A stretch of 64,000 bases of DNA from Paenibacillus phytohabitans (lineage in GTDB: Bacteria; Bacillota; Bacilli; Paenibacillales; Paenibacillaceae). Below, piece by piece: positions 18,407 through 27,029 of this stretch (its first letter is position 1; each line of letters starts with the position of its first letter). The DNA lies in assembly GCF_013141775.1 (NCBI RefSeq), contig NZ_WHOB01000089.1, positions 1 through 64,000 on the forward strand, given 5' to 3'. The position numbers and the translations under genes are program-made. Below the pieces are notes generated by a model that was not told where the DNA came from, ran no database searches, and was given only the letters and a program-made list of their open reading frames with translations.

Positions 18407-18525
18407 GGGTTCTCAACAAAAGTAATTATGCGGATTATTATAAAGCCCGGAAACACGCCTTCCCGGTTCACTGTGCTATTACGGAATAAAATGGACCCGC
18501 TGCCGCACATGCACCACAAACAAAA

Positions 18526-18573
18526 AGCCCATACATCCAGCCCCGCATAAGCGGAACAGCAGATGTACAGGCT
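18526..18573 (-). terminator. Terminator of the cta operon
   Basis: On the minus strand AGCCTGTACATC pairs with GATGTATGGGCT through two G-U pairs, with an inner CCGC/GCGG hairpin, followed by TTTTTGTTT. It lies 16 nt after the ctaM stop codon and ends the caa3 oxidase transcript. Confidence 0.7.
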
Positions 18574-18588
18574 TGTCTTCAATTACAG

Positions 18589-19053
18589 CTAACCGCCCAT
18601 AATGACTTTCCAGACCGGCAGCGTATGTCCGCCCGGATAGAAGATGTAGAGCAGCACATAAACGGCAACACCCGTAATAGCGGTGACAAACCAGATCATA
18701 GCCGTCACTCTTCCCCACTTACGGTGCTTGGCATACTTGGCCTTGAAGCCCAGCGTCAGCGTAGTGATGCCGAATACAGCAGCTACGGTAGCCAGCACAA
18801 TGTGGAAGATCAGGAAGACATGGTACAGCGTCGACAGATCATCCGGTCCGCCCCAGGTCGTATTCCCCACGAATATCGTTCTTGACGAGTACACCAGGAA
18901 AAAGAGAATTGCCGCCACAGCAGCTGCAATCATTGTTTTCTTGTGCGCTTCGCGTTTGCCTTGAATGATTTGTCTCCAGCCGATAGCCACCAGCACCGCG
19001 CTAATGACGATGAACGATGTACTGATCGTTGGAAACAATGTGAAAATATCCAT
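18589..19053 (-). CDS. ctaM: CtaM (DUF420) caa3/heme-copper oxidase assembly protein
   Basis: A protein of about 154 residues with four hydrophobic segments of the DUF420 type. The motifs RTIFVGNTTWGGP and LYHVFLIFHIVLATVA carry conserved His residues. DUF420/CtaM proteins are needed for maturation of heme-copper oxidases in Firmicutes. The ATG at 19053 (MDIFTLFP) has a GAGGGGG site. A longer start at 19071 is less likely. It is the last gene of the oxidase operon. Confidence 0.88.
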   Translation of the reverse strand: MDIFTLFPTISTSFIVISAVLVAIGWRQIIQGKREAHKKTMIAAAVAAILFFLVYSSRTIFVGNTTWGGPDDLSTLYHVFLIFHIVLATVAAVFGITTLTLGFKAKYAKHRKWGRVTAMIWFVTAITGVAVYVLLYIFYPGGHTLPVWKVIMGG

Positions 19054-19071
19054 GATTATCCCCCTCGGCAC

Positions 19072-20001
19072 TTACCAGCCCTTATAGTTCAGACCCTCCT
19101 CCGCAAGTTCAGAGGCAGGCGCGGACAACTCCGTGTCCTCTTGTCCGTTCTCTTTTTTATACCAATGATAGAACACATAAGCAAGCATCGAGGCAAAAAT
19201 AAATTCCTGAATGAACTTCATCACGATGCCGCCGACCTGCTGATCTACCTTGGGGGACAGAGATCCGAAGAAGCCGGGACCGCCAAAAGCCTGCAGCAAA
19301 GCAGCCGGACTCTGCGGTACACAGTAGCCCATGGCCATCGCCCAGGTATTGGGGTCACTATACGTAGCATACAGGGGAGAACCGGCAAAAATAATCAGCC
19401 CGCAGGCCGGTGTCAGCAGGACCATGTTCAGAAAGATGAACCCCACCTGACCGAGGCCGCCCAGCGCCCGGTATTCCGGCAGGGGATTAATCAGATTCCA
19501 CCACATGAGCCCTGAAGTCAGGAATAATACGGCGTAATACAGGCGGTGAACCGCGAAATGCAGCATGACATAATCGTGAATCGCCGGGATATGGTAGAGC
19601 GAGAATAATCCGTTGAAGAGCAGTGCGGCAACGATGGGCTTAGCCAGAAAAGCAAGGCCGCGCAGCGGATTCACCCGGAGCAGCGCACGCCAGCACCAGT
19701 CAGGAATCCCCAGCATAATCAGCGGGACTGCGACAAGATAAGACAAGGCCATACTGACCATATGGAACGAAAAAAGGATATGCCCCAGCAGACTGACAGG
19801 ACCGCCCTGCGCCAGATAGAGGGCCAGCATTCCGCATAAGAACAGCCCCCTCCGCCAGAAGGGGACTGCAGTACTGCCCTCAAACCGGGAGGCCAGCGGA
19901 CCTATCAGCACAAAATACCCGGCAGTCAGCAGGAGCATCAGGGCCAGAAACAGCGGACTCCACAGTTCAGTAAAGCTGAAGTATTGTAATACCGGCATCA
20001 T
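19072..20001 (-). CDS. ctaG: CtaG, caa3 oxidase assembly factor
   Basis: A 309-residue membrane protein with seven or more helices, close in size to the roughly 300-residue CtaG of Bacillus. Conserved His and Trp residues are visible in LFSFHMVSMALSYLVAVPLI and FSLYHIPAIHDYVM. CtaG is required for formation of active caa3 oxidase, probably in copper-centre assembly. It follows the subunit IV gene by 24 nt and precedes ctaM closely. Confidence 0.92.
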   Translation of the reverse strand: MMPVLQYFSFTELWSPLFLALMLLLTAGYFVLIGPLASRFEGSTAVPFWRRGLFLCGMLALYLAQGGPVSLLGHILFSFHMVSMALSYLVAVPLIMLGIPDWCWRALLRVNPLRGLAFLAKPIVAALLFNGLFSLYHIPAIHDYVMLHFAVHRLYYAVLFLTSGLMWWNLINPLPEYRALGGLGQVGFIFLNMVLLTPACGLIIFAGSPLYATYSDPNTWAMAMGYCVPQSPAALLQAFGGPGFFGSLSPKVDQQVGGIVMKFIQEFIFASMLAYVFYHWYKKENGQEDTELSAPASELAEEGLNYKGW

Positions 20002-20025
20002 GGCAAGCCCTCCCCCCGTACAGTC

Positions 20026-20349
20026 TTAATCCCACCATACCCAGTAGAGCGACATTATAATGCAAGTGCCCGCGATAAAAAATCCGCCCAGCATGAAGAT
20101 AATCGGCATCATATGCCCTTTGTCCTTCAGATGCATCCAGAAGCCCATTTGCAGGATTACCTGCAGCACAGCCATCACCAGCAGCAGAATAACGGCGAAG
20201 GTGGGATTTACCCCTCCGGCAGCTACTGCGGCAAAGGCGATCAGCGTCAATACAATGGAGAAGACAAAGACTACAATATGCCGCTGCGGTCCTTCCGGGC
20301 GGTGACGGTGCTTCACCGGAGAGTCCGGAGAATGCTGCTTCGTCGCCAT
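20026..20349 (-). CDS. ctaF: Cytochrome c oxidase subunit IV (caa3)
   Basis: A 107-residue protein with three hydrophobic helices (HIVVFVFSIVLTLIAFAAVA, FAVILLLVMAVLQVILQMGF, IIFMLGGFFIAGTCIIMSLY) and a His-rich N-terminus, matching prokaryotic COX4 subunits. It stabilises the oxidase. It starts 4 nt after the ctaE stop codon. Confidence 0.92.
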   Translation of the reverse strand: MATKQHSPDSPVKHRHRPEGPQRHIVVFVFSIVLTLIAFAAVAAGGVNPTFAVILLLVMAVLQVILQMGFWMHLKDKGHMMPIIFMLGGFFIAGTCIIMSLYWVWWD

Positions 20350-20353
20350 GGCT

Positions 20354-20980
20354 TCATCCCACCTTTCCGAGGAGGTATACTACCGTGAAGATAAAGACCC
20401 ACACCACATCAATGAAATGCCAGTACATCGCCGACACATAGATTTTCGGTGCAGTTACCACCGTCAGCCCCTTATGCATTAACTGGCCGATCAGTACTGA
20501 TATCCACAGAATACCGAAGGCCACATGGGCACCGTGAAAGCCGACCAGGGTATAAAAAGCCGAGCTGAATGCACTGGTGGTCATTCCGAATTCCTCATGC
20601 CTGATGTATACGCTGAATTCGTAAATCTCCAGGACCAGGAAGCATAGTCCGAGCAGTACCGTGACCAGCAGCCAGTTCCGCAGCATGGTGACGCGGCCCC
20701 GGTGCATCGCCTGGATCGCGAAGACACTGGTCAGACTGCTGACCAGCAGAAGAAAAGTTGCCGCCGCGACCAGCGGAAGATGAAACAGCTCATTCGCAGA
20801 CGGGCCTTCATTGGTCTGATTGCGCAGCGCCAGGAAGGTTGCGAAGAGGGTGCCGAAGAGCACCGCTTCCCCACCAAGGAACAGCCAGAAGGCCAGCACC
20901 TTGTTGCGTCCTTCGAGTGTTGCTTTTTCCGGTTCATGCGGGAGTGTCCCATTCGCTGCTTCAGCATGTGCTGTAGTCAT
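20354..20980 (-). CDS. ctaE: Cytochrome c oxidase subunit III (caa3)
   Basis: A 208-residue protein with five helices, the short form of COX3 found in caa3 oxidases. Recognisable blocks are FWLFLGGEAVLFGTLFATFL, GFHGAHVAFGILWI and YWHFIDVVWVFIFTVVYL, which carry the conserved Glu and His residues. It sits 6 nt after ctaD. Its role is stability and proton supply of the oxidase core. Confidence 0.95.
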   Translation of the reverse strand: MTTAHAEAANGTLPHEPEKATLEGRNKVLAFWLFLGGEAVLFGTLFATFLALRNQTNEGPSANELFHLPLVAAATFLLLVSSLTSVFAIQAMHRGRVTMLRNWLLVTVLLGLCFLVLEIYEFSVYIRHEEFGMTTSAFSSAFYTLVGFHGAHVAFGILWISVLIGQLMHKGLTVVTAPKIYVSAMYWHFIDVVWVFIFTVVYLLGKVG

Positions 20981-20986
20981 ATCCGC

Positions 20987-22924
20987 TCACCTTCCTTCCA
21001 GCTCTTCGGGTTCAATATGCCAGCCCGGATCATCGAACAGCGACCGCATCAGCATGGACCCGAAGGTTATAAGCAGTCCCAGTGCCGTAACGATATAGTT
21101 ATTGAACAGAAAGCTCATTATACTGCTGCTGAACTCATCACGGCTGAACATGAAGCCCAGTCCCGCTATGAAAATCCCGACCGACATCAGGAACGGCAGG
21201 ATCGTTGCCGAAGGCATATGAATCGAGCCCACCGGTTCGGACGGGGTCATCCCCTTGTGTCCGGCCATTTTTTCCTTCCAGAAGGCATCCAGGCCCCGCA
21301 CCAGCGGCGTCTGCTTGAAGTTATATTCCGGTGGCGGTGAAGGGATCGTCCATTCGAGTGTCCGGCCGTCTTCCCACGGATCGTCGGCTGCATCAGCCGG
21401 CCGTCTCGAGGTCAGGAAGATATTCGTGAGGAAGATCAGCATGCCGACCCCCATCAGCATCGCACCAATAGTGCTGACCAGGTTAAGCAGATCAAACTGC
21501 TGATTCGGCAAATAGGTGAATACACGGCGCTGCATGCCCATCAGTCCCAGGAAATGCTGCACGAAGAACGTCAGGTGGAAGCCGATAATGAACGTCCAGA
21601 AGGTCCACTTGCCTAACGTCTCGCTGAGCATCCGCCCGAACATTTTCGGCCACCAGTAGTGCAGTCCGGCAAACAGCCCGAGCACCAGACCGCCGACAAT
21701 AACATAGTGGAAATGCGCCACTACGAAGTAAGTATCATGGAACTGGAAGTCCGCAGGTGCAGAGGCCAGCATGACCCCCGTTACCCCGCCCATGGTGAAG
21801 GTTGGGATGAAGCCGGCTGCGAACAGATTAGGGGTGGTGAAGCGTACCTGTCCGCCCCACATGGTGAACAGCCAGTTGAAGATCTTGATCCCGGTCGGAA
21901 CGGCGATCAGCATGGTGGAGACTGAGAACAACGCATTCGCTACCGGACCGAGGCCGGTGGTGAACATATGATGCGCCCAGACCATGAAGCCCAGGAAAGC
22001 AATCAGAATCGTCGCGAACACCATGGAGCTGTACCCGAACAGCCGCTTGCGCGAGAAGGTCGGAATAACCTCAGAGATGACGCCGAAGGCCGGAAGAATC
22101 AGAATGTATACTTCGGGATGGCCGAAGATCCAGAAGATATGCTGCCACAGCACCGGATTGCCGCCTCCGGCCACATTGAAGAAGTTGGCTTCCAGTATCC
22201 GGTCGAAAGTAAGCAGGACAAGGCCAACAGTAATAGCAGGGAAAGCGAATAGAATAATGGCTGAAGTAATAAAAGTGGTCCAGGCGAACATCGGCATCCG
22301 CATGAAGGACATCCCCGGTGCGCGCATCGTGATGATGGTGGCCAGGAAGTTAATGCCGCCAATCAGTGTGCCAAGGCCTGCAATCTGCAGTCCGATGGTA
22401 TAAAAGTCCACCCCGTGCGTGGGGCTGTAGCCCGTGCTGGAGAGCGGGGTATATGAGGTCCAGCCCGCATCAGGCGCACCGCCCATAACCCAGCTGAGGT
22501 TGAGCAGAATACCGCCGAACAGGAAGGTCCAGAATCCGAGCGCATTGAGAAAAGGAAAGGCTACGTCACGCGCACCGATTTGCAGCGGTATGACTGCATT
22601 CATCAGTGCGAAGATGACAGGCATCACGCCAAGAAAGATCATCGTTGTGCCATGCATGGTAATCAGTTCATTGAAGGTCTGGGCATCCAGAAAGGTATTC
22701 ATCGGCTTGATCAGCTGAATACGGATCAGAATTGCTTCCAGTCCGCCGATGCCGAAAAAGATGCCTCCAGCCCACAGGTAGAGAATCGCGATCTTCTTAT
22801 GATCGACGGTGGTGATCCAGTCCATTAGCCCGGTATGCCGTTTAACGCTGTGGCCATGCTTCAAGGGCTGGGAGGGATGCAAGGATTGCGCTGCTTCGGC
22901 CAAGGTACGTACCCCCTTTTTCAA
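20987..22924 (-). CDS. ctaD: Cytochrome c oxidase subunit I (caa3)
   Basis: A 645-residue catalytic subunit that reduces oxygen at the heme a3-CuB centre and pumps protons. Helices and ligand motifs are all present: TMHGTTMIF region (ITMHGTTMIFLGVMP, heme a His), WIFGHPEVYILILPAFG (CuB His and cross-linked Tyr), VWAHHMFTTG (CuB His pair) and HDTYFVVAHFHYVI (heme His pair). The C-terminal extension of about 100 residues is usual for caa3 enzymes. It lies between ctaC and ctaE in the standard order. Confidence 0.96.
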   Translation of the reverse strand: MKKGVRTLAEAAQSLHPSQPLKHGHSVKRHTGLMDWITTVDHKKIAILYLWAGGIFFGIGGLEAILIRIQLIKPMNTFLDAQTFNELITMHGTTMIFLGVMPVIFALMNAVIPLQIGARDVAFPFLNALGFWTFLFGGILLNLSWVMGGAPDAGWTSYTPLSSTGYSPTHGVDFYTIGLQIAGLGTLIGGINFLATIITMRAPGMSFMRMPMFAWTTFITSAIILFAFPAITVGLVLLTFDRILEANFFNVAGGGNPVLWQHIFWIFGHPEVYILILPAFGVISEVIPTFSRKRLFGYSSMVFATILIAFLGFMVWAHHMFTTGLGPVANALFSVSTMLIAVPTGIKIFNWLFTMWGGQVRFTTPNLFAAGFIPTFTMGGVTGVMLASAPADFQFHDTYFVVAHFHYVIVGGLVLGLFAGLHYWWPKMFGRMLSETLGKWTFWTFIIGFHLTFFVQHFLGLMGMQRRVFTYLPNQQFDLLNLVSTIGAMLMGVGMLIFLTNIFLTSRRPADAADDPWEDGRTLEWTIPSPPPEYNFKQTPLVRGLDAFWKEKMAGHKGMTPSEPVGSIHMPSATILPFLMSVGIFIAGLGFMFSRDEFSSSIMSFLFNNYIVTALGLLITFGSMLMRSLFDDPGWHIEPEELEGR

Positions 22925-22962
22925 ATATGCTGCTTCCGCTTCGGGCTATAGGCTATCCAGCT

Positions 22963-24012
22963 TCAGTCCAGCGTGTAACCGGCCAGAAACTCGGCAATTC
23001 CGTCAATCTCTTCATCGCTTAAGCCCAGATCCTTGGGATCCGGCATCTTGTTGCCCGGCTTCACGCTCTGGGGATCATGCAGCCACGTCTTCAGATTCTC
23101 TTCTACCGGTGCCCCGTCCACGCGTGTGTCGTCATTAAGCAGAATGCCGGCCACCGATTCGCGGGAGCCGATTCCGGTCAGATTGGGAGCCTGGGAAAGA
23201 TCCTGCATACTTCCAGTCGCATGGCAGGTCAGGCACTGGGATTTGAAGGTCTCCGCGAGCGCCGGATCATCCGGCAACACGGAATCAGGAGCCTTCATCG
23301 AAGCTAACCACTCCTCAAAGGCCGTACTACTGACTGACTTCACCTTAAACTCCATGAAGCCGTGGGAAGGCCCGCACAGCTCCGCACATTTGCCGCGGTA
23401 AACGCCTTCATTCGGCGCACTGAAGCTGAAGCGGTTGACCGTTCCGTCGGGGTTGGTGTCCATTTTGCCGGAGAGTGAAGGTACCCAGAAGGAGTGCAGG
23501 ACATCCTTGGTGCTTAGCTCAAAAGCGATATCCTTGCCGGCGGGAATCACCAGATCCTGTGCTGTTGTCACCCCGTAATCCGTATATTCAAACTCCCACC
23601 AGTATTGATGGCCGGTCACTTTGACCTTAATGGCATCCTTATCATCCGAATGATCATTGCCGGCAGCGAACACCGCCTTCACCGTAGGAACCGCCAGCAC
23701 AACTACGAGAATAAGCGGGATGACCGTCCACAGCACTTCGAGCTTGAAGCTGCCTTCCACCTGCTTGGGAATCTCGTTCTGATCCGGCTTCCGGCGGAAA
23801 CGGATCCATACATAAGCTGCAATGGAGAAGACGACCAAAAGCACCACGATCATGATTGAGATCGACAGCTTCATTAGTGCAAACGAGCTTTCCGCTGCGG
23901 GTCCCTGCGGTCTGAGTACCGACAAGTCTTCCCGCCCGCATCCGGCAAGAATGAGTCCAAGCGCTGCGGTCATGGGAAGAAGCCGCTTTCCAGCCTGCCA
24001 CGTTTTCATCAT
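22963..24012 (-). CDS. ctaC: Cytochrome c oxidase subunit II with fused cytochrome c (caa3)
   Basis: A lipoprotein of about 349 residues. The start MMKTWQ at 24012 has a GCGGGGTAG site. The lipobox is LILAGC. Two helices follow, then the CuA domain (CAELCGPSHGFMEF) and a C-terminal cytochrome c domain with CLTCH and a distal Met region (GNKMPD). Electrons pass from cytochrome c to CuA to subunit I. The fused cytochrome c makes this a caa3-type enzyme. It is the first gene of the operon. ctaA and ctaB are not next to it. Confidence 0.95.
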   Translation of the reverse strand: MMKTWQAGKRLLPMTAALGLILAGCGREDLSVLRPQGPAAESSFALMKLSISIMIVVLLVVFSIAAYVWIRFRRKPDQNEIPKQVEGSFKLEVLWTVIPLILVVVLAVPTVKAVFAAGNDHSDDKDAIKVKVTGHQYWWEFEYTDYGVTTAQDLVIPAGKDIAFELSTKDVLHSFWVPSLSGKMDTNPDGTVNRFSFSAPNEGVYRGKCAELCGPSHGFMEFKVKSVSSTAFEEWLASMKAPDSVLPDDPALAETFKSQCLTCHATGSMQDLSQAPNLTGIGSRESVAGILLNDDTRVDGAPVEENLKTWLHDPQSVKPGNKMPDPKDLGLSDEEIDGIAEFLAGYTLD

Positions 24013-24080
24013 TGATCTACCCCGCTTTTCCCGAATTCGTAGATTAGAGTATTTTCCTGTCAATTATAACAATCACTATT

Positions 24081-24109
24081 AATATAAGTTCGCCCCACTG
24101 TTTTGTCAA
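24081..24109 (-). promoter_or_regulatory. Promoter of the cta operon
   Basis: On the minus strand TTGACA (24104-24109), a 17-nt spacer and TATATT (24081-24086), about 70 nt before the ctaC start codon. It is the only good promoter before ctaC. Confidence 0.75.
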
Positions 24110-24170
24110 TCGTTCACAACAATTTCACATAATCATTTTGAAAAAGAAAAAAGCTTGTCCTCACTGATTT

Positions 24171-24184
24171 TAAAAGCGCTTTCA
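24171..24184. promoter_or_regulatory. cre-like site upstream of the cta promoter
   Basis: The minus strand reads TGAAAGCGCTTTTA, one mismatch from the CcpA-binding cre consensus. It lies about 60 nt upstream of the -35 box. Oxidase operons of Bacillus are known to respond to carbon catabolite control. The position upstream of the promoter would suit either activation or looping. Confidence 0.5.
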
Positions 24185-24413
24185 AAATAAGCCGAGAACT
24201 GTTAAACTACTTTTAAAGCGTATTCATATGTATTTGTGTCTATTAATTCATTTGACTAATTATATGGACCTGTATCCCGTAAACCGGGCATACAAAAAAA
24301 ACCGATTCCAGCGGCAGCAGGCTGCCCGGGCACGGTTTATGAGAATCCTCATGGATGTTATAGCGCAAAATGTTGTCATCAAAAAGCAGAAGCAGAACAA
24401 TTCTATCTGTTGT

Positions 24414-24602
24414 TTAAGAAACGGACGAATTCATTCTTACCAGTTCATGCTCCACAACCATGGTCAGCTCTTCTTCATAGCCTCCCGTGATCCGATACTT
24501 CCGGACGTACTCCTTCACAAATTTCTTGGGATCTTTGGGCCGGAAAATGCGTGTCATTTCCCGTAGACTTTCCTTGACTTCGTTATGACCTTTACTTGCC
24601 AT
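24414..24602 (-). CDS. Small hypothetical protein
   Basis: A 62-residue charged protein (MASKGHNEVKESLREMTRIF...), mostly helical, with no membrane segment. The ATG at 24602 is chosen because GGGAGGGAACTGATC precedes it. The longer frame to 24656 has no site. I do not recognise the family. A leader of up to 300 nt with several hairpins lies upstream (24665-24900). Confidence 0.6.
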   Translation of the reverse strand: MASKGHNEVKESLREMTRIFRPKDPKKFVKEYVRKYRITGGYEEELTMVVEHELVRMNSSVS

Positions 24603-24664
24603 GATCAGTTCCCTCCCAAAACATTGAAAATGAATGCTCCGTTGTAGAGAATGCATGATGAAAA

Positions 24665-24900
24665 GTCCGCCGTAACCTTGAAATGCAAGTTAAGAAACCA
24701 TTACACATACGTGGCTTGCATTATCCGCCTTGACTATCCTTCCGGTATTCCGGAAATCCGCCTTGCCGGTGAAGCAGGTTCGTCGTGATTTGGGCTGAGA
24801 GTAAGGATGTCTCAGAGTAAAGACACCTTGACACTTTAGTTACCCGAAGAGCCACTTGCTGAATCACTCCTTTCGGGCTTTATCGTTATATTGTATCATA
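24665..24900. other. Possible structured RNA region, class unknown
   Basis: The stretch holds a series of potential hairpins: AATGCAAG/CTTGCATT, TTCCGG/CCGGAA, CTGAGA/TCTCAG and a CCCGAA/TTCGGG stem near 24844-24880. ATCCGCCTTG occurs twice. I compared it with what I remember of T-box, TPP, SAM, lysine, Mg, purine, c-di-GMP and c-di-AMP elements and found no match. Transcription direction is undecided. The rest of the spacer, 24901-25192, shows nothing. Confidence 0.3.
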
Positions 24901-25192
24901 TTCCAGTCCAAGTTCCACCTTTCCTTGTAAAATATGCGAATGGAAATTTTTTATACTTCTTTAGCTTCCACGCTAAGTAAGCTCCTCATTTTCCGCTATA
25001 ACCACTACTCCTACCTGACCTCAGCGACACGTCCCGCTCCCTGTGGCTAAAATATATTGTATGTCATCTGCCAGCTTCGGGAACCTGATATTAGTCTACC
25101 CAATGCTGCAGAAAATATTGGACATATCCCCTGTGCAGCTCATACTTTAACGTGATTCTTCATAGGCTTGAAGGGAAGAAGGTTGATTATCC

Positions 25193-25567
25193 GTGCCTTT
25201 CTTCTCCAAACCAAGGAGAGTGAGCCCTTTGTCCCCTTTCAGATCTTCCACCGGATTGCCCGATAATATTGCCGCCGCCTTGTGTTACTTCTTCCCGTTC
25301 ATTGGTGCCATTGTGTTCCTCGCGCTGGAGAAGCGCAGCCGGTTCGTCCTGTTCCACTCGCTGCAATCCCTGATTACCTTCGGGGCGCTGATGGTAGCCC
25401 ATGTACTGAGCGGCTTCATCCCTTTTCTCGGTCCTGTGGTCGCCGCCCTTCTCTCCCTGCTGGGCTTTGCCGTATGGCTGCTGATGATCTACCACGCACT
25501 GGGCGGAAGATGGTATAAGCTGCCCTGGGCAGGAGCAATTGCCGAGAGTCAGCTGCGGCAGCTGTAA
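25193..25567 (+). CDS. Tic20/DUF4870-like small membrane protein
   Basis: A 124-residue protein with three hydrophobic segments (IAAALCYFFPFIGAIVFLAL, LITFGALMVAHVLSGFIPFL, VVAALLSLLGFAVWLLMIYH). The pattern CYFFPFIGAI...LEKRSRFVLFHSLQS is typical of the DUF4870 family. The function of these proteins in bacteria is unknown. The start is GTG with GGGAAGAAGG upstream. The lipid-kinase-like gene follows 86 nt later. Confidence 0.75.
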   Translation: MPFFSKPRRVSPLSPFRSSTGLPDNIAAALCYFFPFIGAIVFLALEKRSRFVLFHSLQSLITFGALMVAHVLSGFIPFLGPVVAALLSLLGFAVWLLMIYHALGGRWYKLPWAGAIAESQLRQL

Positions 25568-25653
25568 CCGGTAAAAAAGATTCCCTTTTGCCTGTCCTCT
25601 CCGTACAATGGAATCAGGACTTACAGGAATCTTTACAGGCTGGGGGAACAACC

Positions 25654-26601
25654 ATGTATTTATTGATCATAAATTCCCGCTCGGGCGGCGGAGCGGGGCT
25701 GCGGACTTGGCATACCGTTGAAGCCATGCTCAAGGCGCGCGCCATTCCGCATGAAGCACTGTTCACGCAAAGCGCAGACAGCGCGGAGAATCAGGTGCTG
25801 CACGCCCTTGCCCGCCGCGAGGACTGGCGCGCCGCCATCGTTATCGGCGGCGACGGCACGATCCACAGCGTGCTGGGCGCACTGCGGCGCAGAGGGGTGC
25901 CGCTCGGCGTAATCCCCGCCGGCTCCGGCAACGACACCGCGCGGGGCTTCGGCATCCCGCTCACTCCGGAGGCAGCGCTGGATAACGCGCTGCAGGACCG
26001 CTGCCTCGAAGCTGATCTGCTCTCGGGCGCGGACGGGCTCACCCTGACCGCCGTAGCCAGCGGCTTCGATGCCCAGGTAGCTGTCAATGTGAACAACAGC
26101 CGCTACAAACGGCTGTGCAATGCCATCGGTGCCGGCCGCCTGGCTTATATCATCGGCATTCTGCATACGCTGATCACCTTCAAGTCCTGCCGGGTCAGCG
26201 TGACCTGCGACGGCAGGGAGCAGACCTTCGACCGGGCGTGGCTGGTCTCGGTCTGCAACCTGCCCAGCTACGGCGGCGGGCTGCTGATCTGCCCGCAGGC
26301 GGAGTCAGGCGACGGCCTGCTCGACGTCTGCGTCGTCCACGGGATCAGCCGCGGACAGTTGCTGCGGCTGTTCCCGACGGTGGTGAAGGGCAAGCATGTT
26401 GCGCTGCCCTACGTCACCATGCTGCGCGGACGCAGCGTAGCCGTCCACTTCGCGCAGCCGCGCCATGCCATCGGCGACGGCGAGGGCCTCGGCACCGCGC
26501 CGCTGGCCGTGCGCTGCGAGCCGGGGGCGCTGCGCGTGCTCTCGCCGCTGGCGGCGGCCGGCGCGCAGGGCGCGGCCGGGCCGTGCCACGCGAGCGGCTA
26601 G
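25654..26601 (+). CDS. Diacylglycerol kinase family lipid kinase
   Basis: A protein of about 315 residues of the DagK/YegS family, which phosphorylates diacylglycerol or related lipids at the membrane. The N-terminal nucleotide-binding motif MYLLIINSRSGGGAG, the GGDGTIHSVLGAL loop and PAGSGNDTARGFG are all present. The ATG at 25654 has a GGGGGAAC site. The upstream in-frame extension lacks one. The last 40 codons are very GC-rich and Ala/Gly-rich. Which lipid is used cannot be told. A strong terminator follows at 26809. Confidence 0.88.
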   Translation: MYLLIINSRSGGGAGLRTWHTVEAMLKARAIPHEALFTQSADSAENQVLHALARREDWRAAIVIGGDGTIHSVLGALRRRGVPLGVIPAGSGNDTARGFGIPLTPEAALDNALQDRCLEADLLSGADGLTLTAVASGFDAQVAVNVNNSRYKRLCNAIGAGRLAYIIGILHTLITFKSCRVSVTCDGREQTFDRAWLVSVCNLPSYGGGLLICPQAESGDGLLDVCVVHGISRGQLLRLFPTVVKGKHVALPYVTMLRGRSVAVHFAQPRHAIGDGEGLGTAPLAVRCEPGALRVLSPLAAAGAQGAAGPCHASG

Positions 26602-26808
26602 GCGGGGCGCGTGCAGCTGCGGCTGTGCGAGCCGGGGCGTAGCCGGCGGGAGGCACGGCCGGTTGAGCTAACGGCTGCGCCGGCAAAAGCGGCTGGCTGT
26701 GGTCTCAATGCTTGCAGCCGGTACCGTCCACAGTCGCAGCAGCCAACGCACCCTTTACCGCTTAAGGCTGCTTCCACCAACAACGTTTCGGCGATCTAGC
26801 CACTGTGT

Positions 26809-26854
26809 ACCCCCTTGCGGACTGAGAGGACCTTATTCTCTCCGGCAAGGGGGT
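26809..26854 (+). terminator. Terminator after the lipid kinase gene
   Basis: ACCCCCTTGC (26809-26818) pairs exactly with GCAAGGGGGT (26845-26854), with a further CGG/CCG stem inside, followed by TTTTAG. The 26602-26808 stretch before it is GC-rich and holds no gene that I can support. Confidence 0.8.
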
Positions 26855-26869
26855 TTTTAGTTGACCTGC

Positions 26870-26997
26870 GGACTGAGATTCCGCTATGCCCCACAAATTG
26901 AGTGATCTGATGCCCCAAATGAACAAATAAGCGCACTGGAGTCCGCTTGGCAGCAAAAACACGCCAAATTTCCCAAATAAGCGCATTTCAGTCCGCG
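26870..26997. repeat. Short iterated intergenic motif (GCGGACT...TGCGCTTATTTG)
   Basis: On the minus strand the unit GCGGACT, four variable bases, TGCGCTTATTTG occurs at about 26975-26997 and again at 26923-26945, about 52 bp apart. A third degenerate copy of its start lies near 26870-26885. No coding frame explains it. It looks like a spacer-specific repeat. Confidence 0.6.
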
Positions 26998-27029
26998 TAG
27001 TACATTGCACATACTTATCACCCGCCTGA

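Noticed and set aside
26115..26642. 175-codon plus frame inside the lipid kinase gene
   Set aside because: Arg/Ala-rich shadow caused by high GC in the 3' part of the kinase gene.
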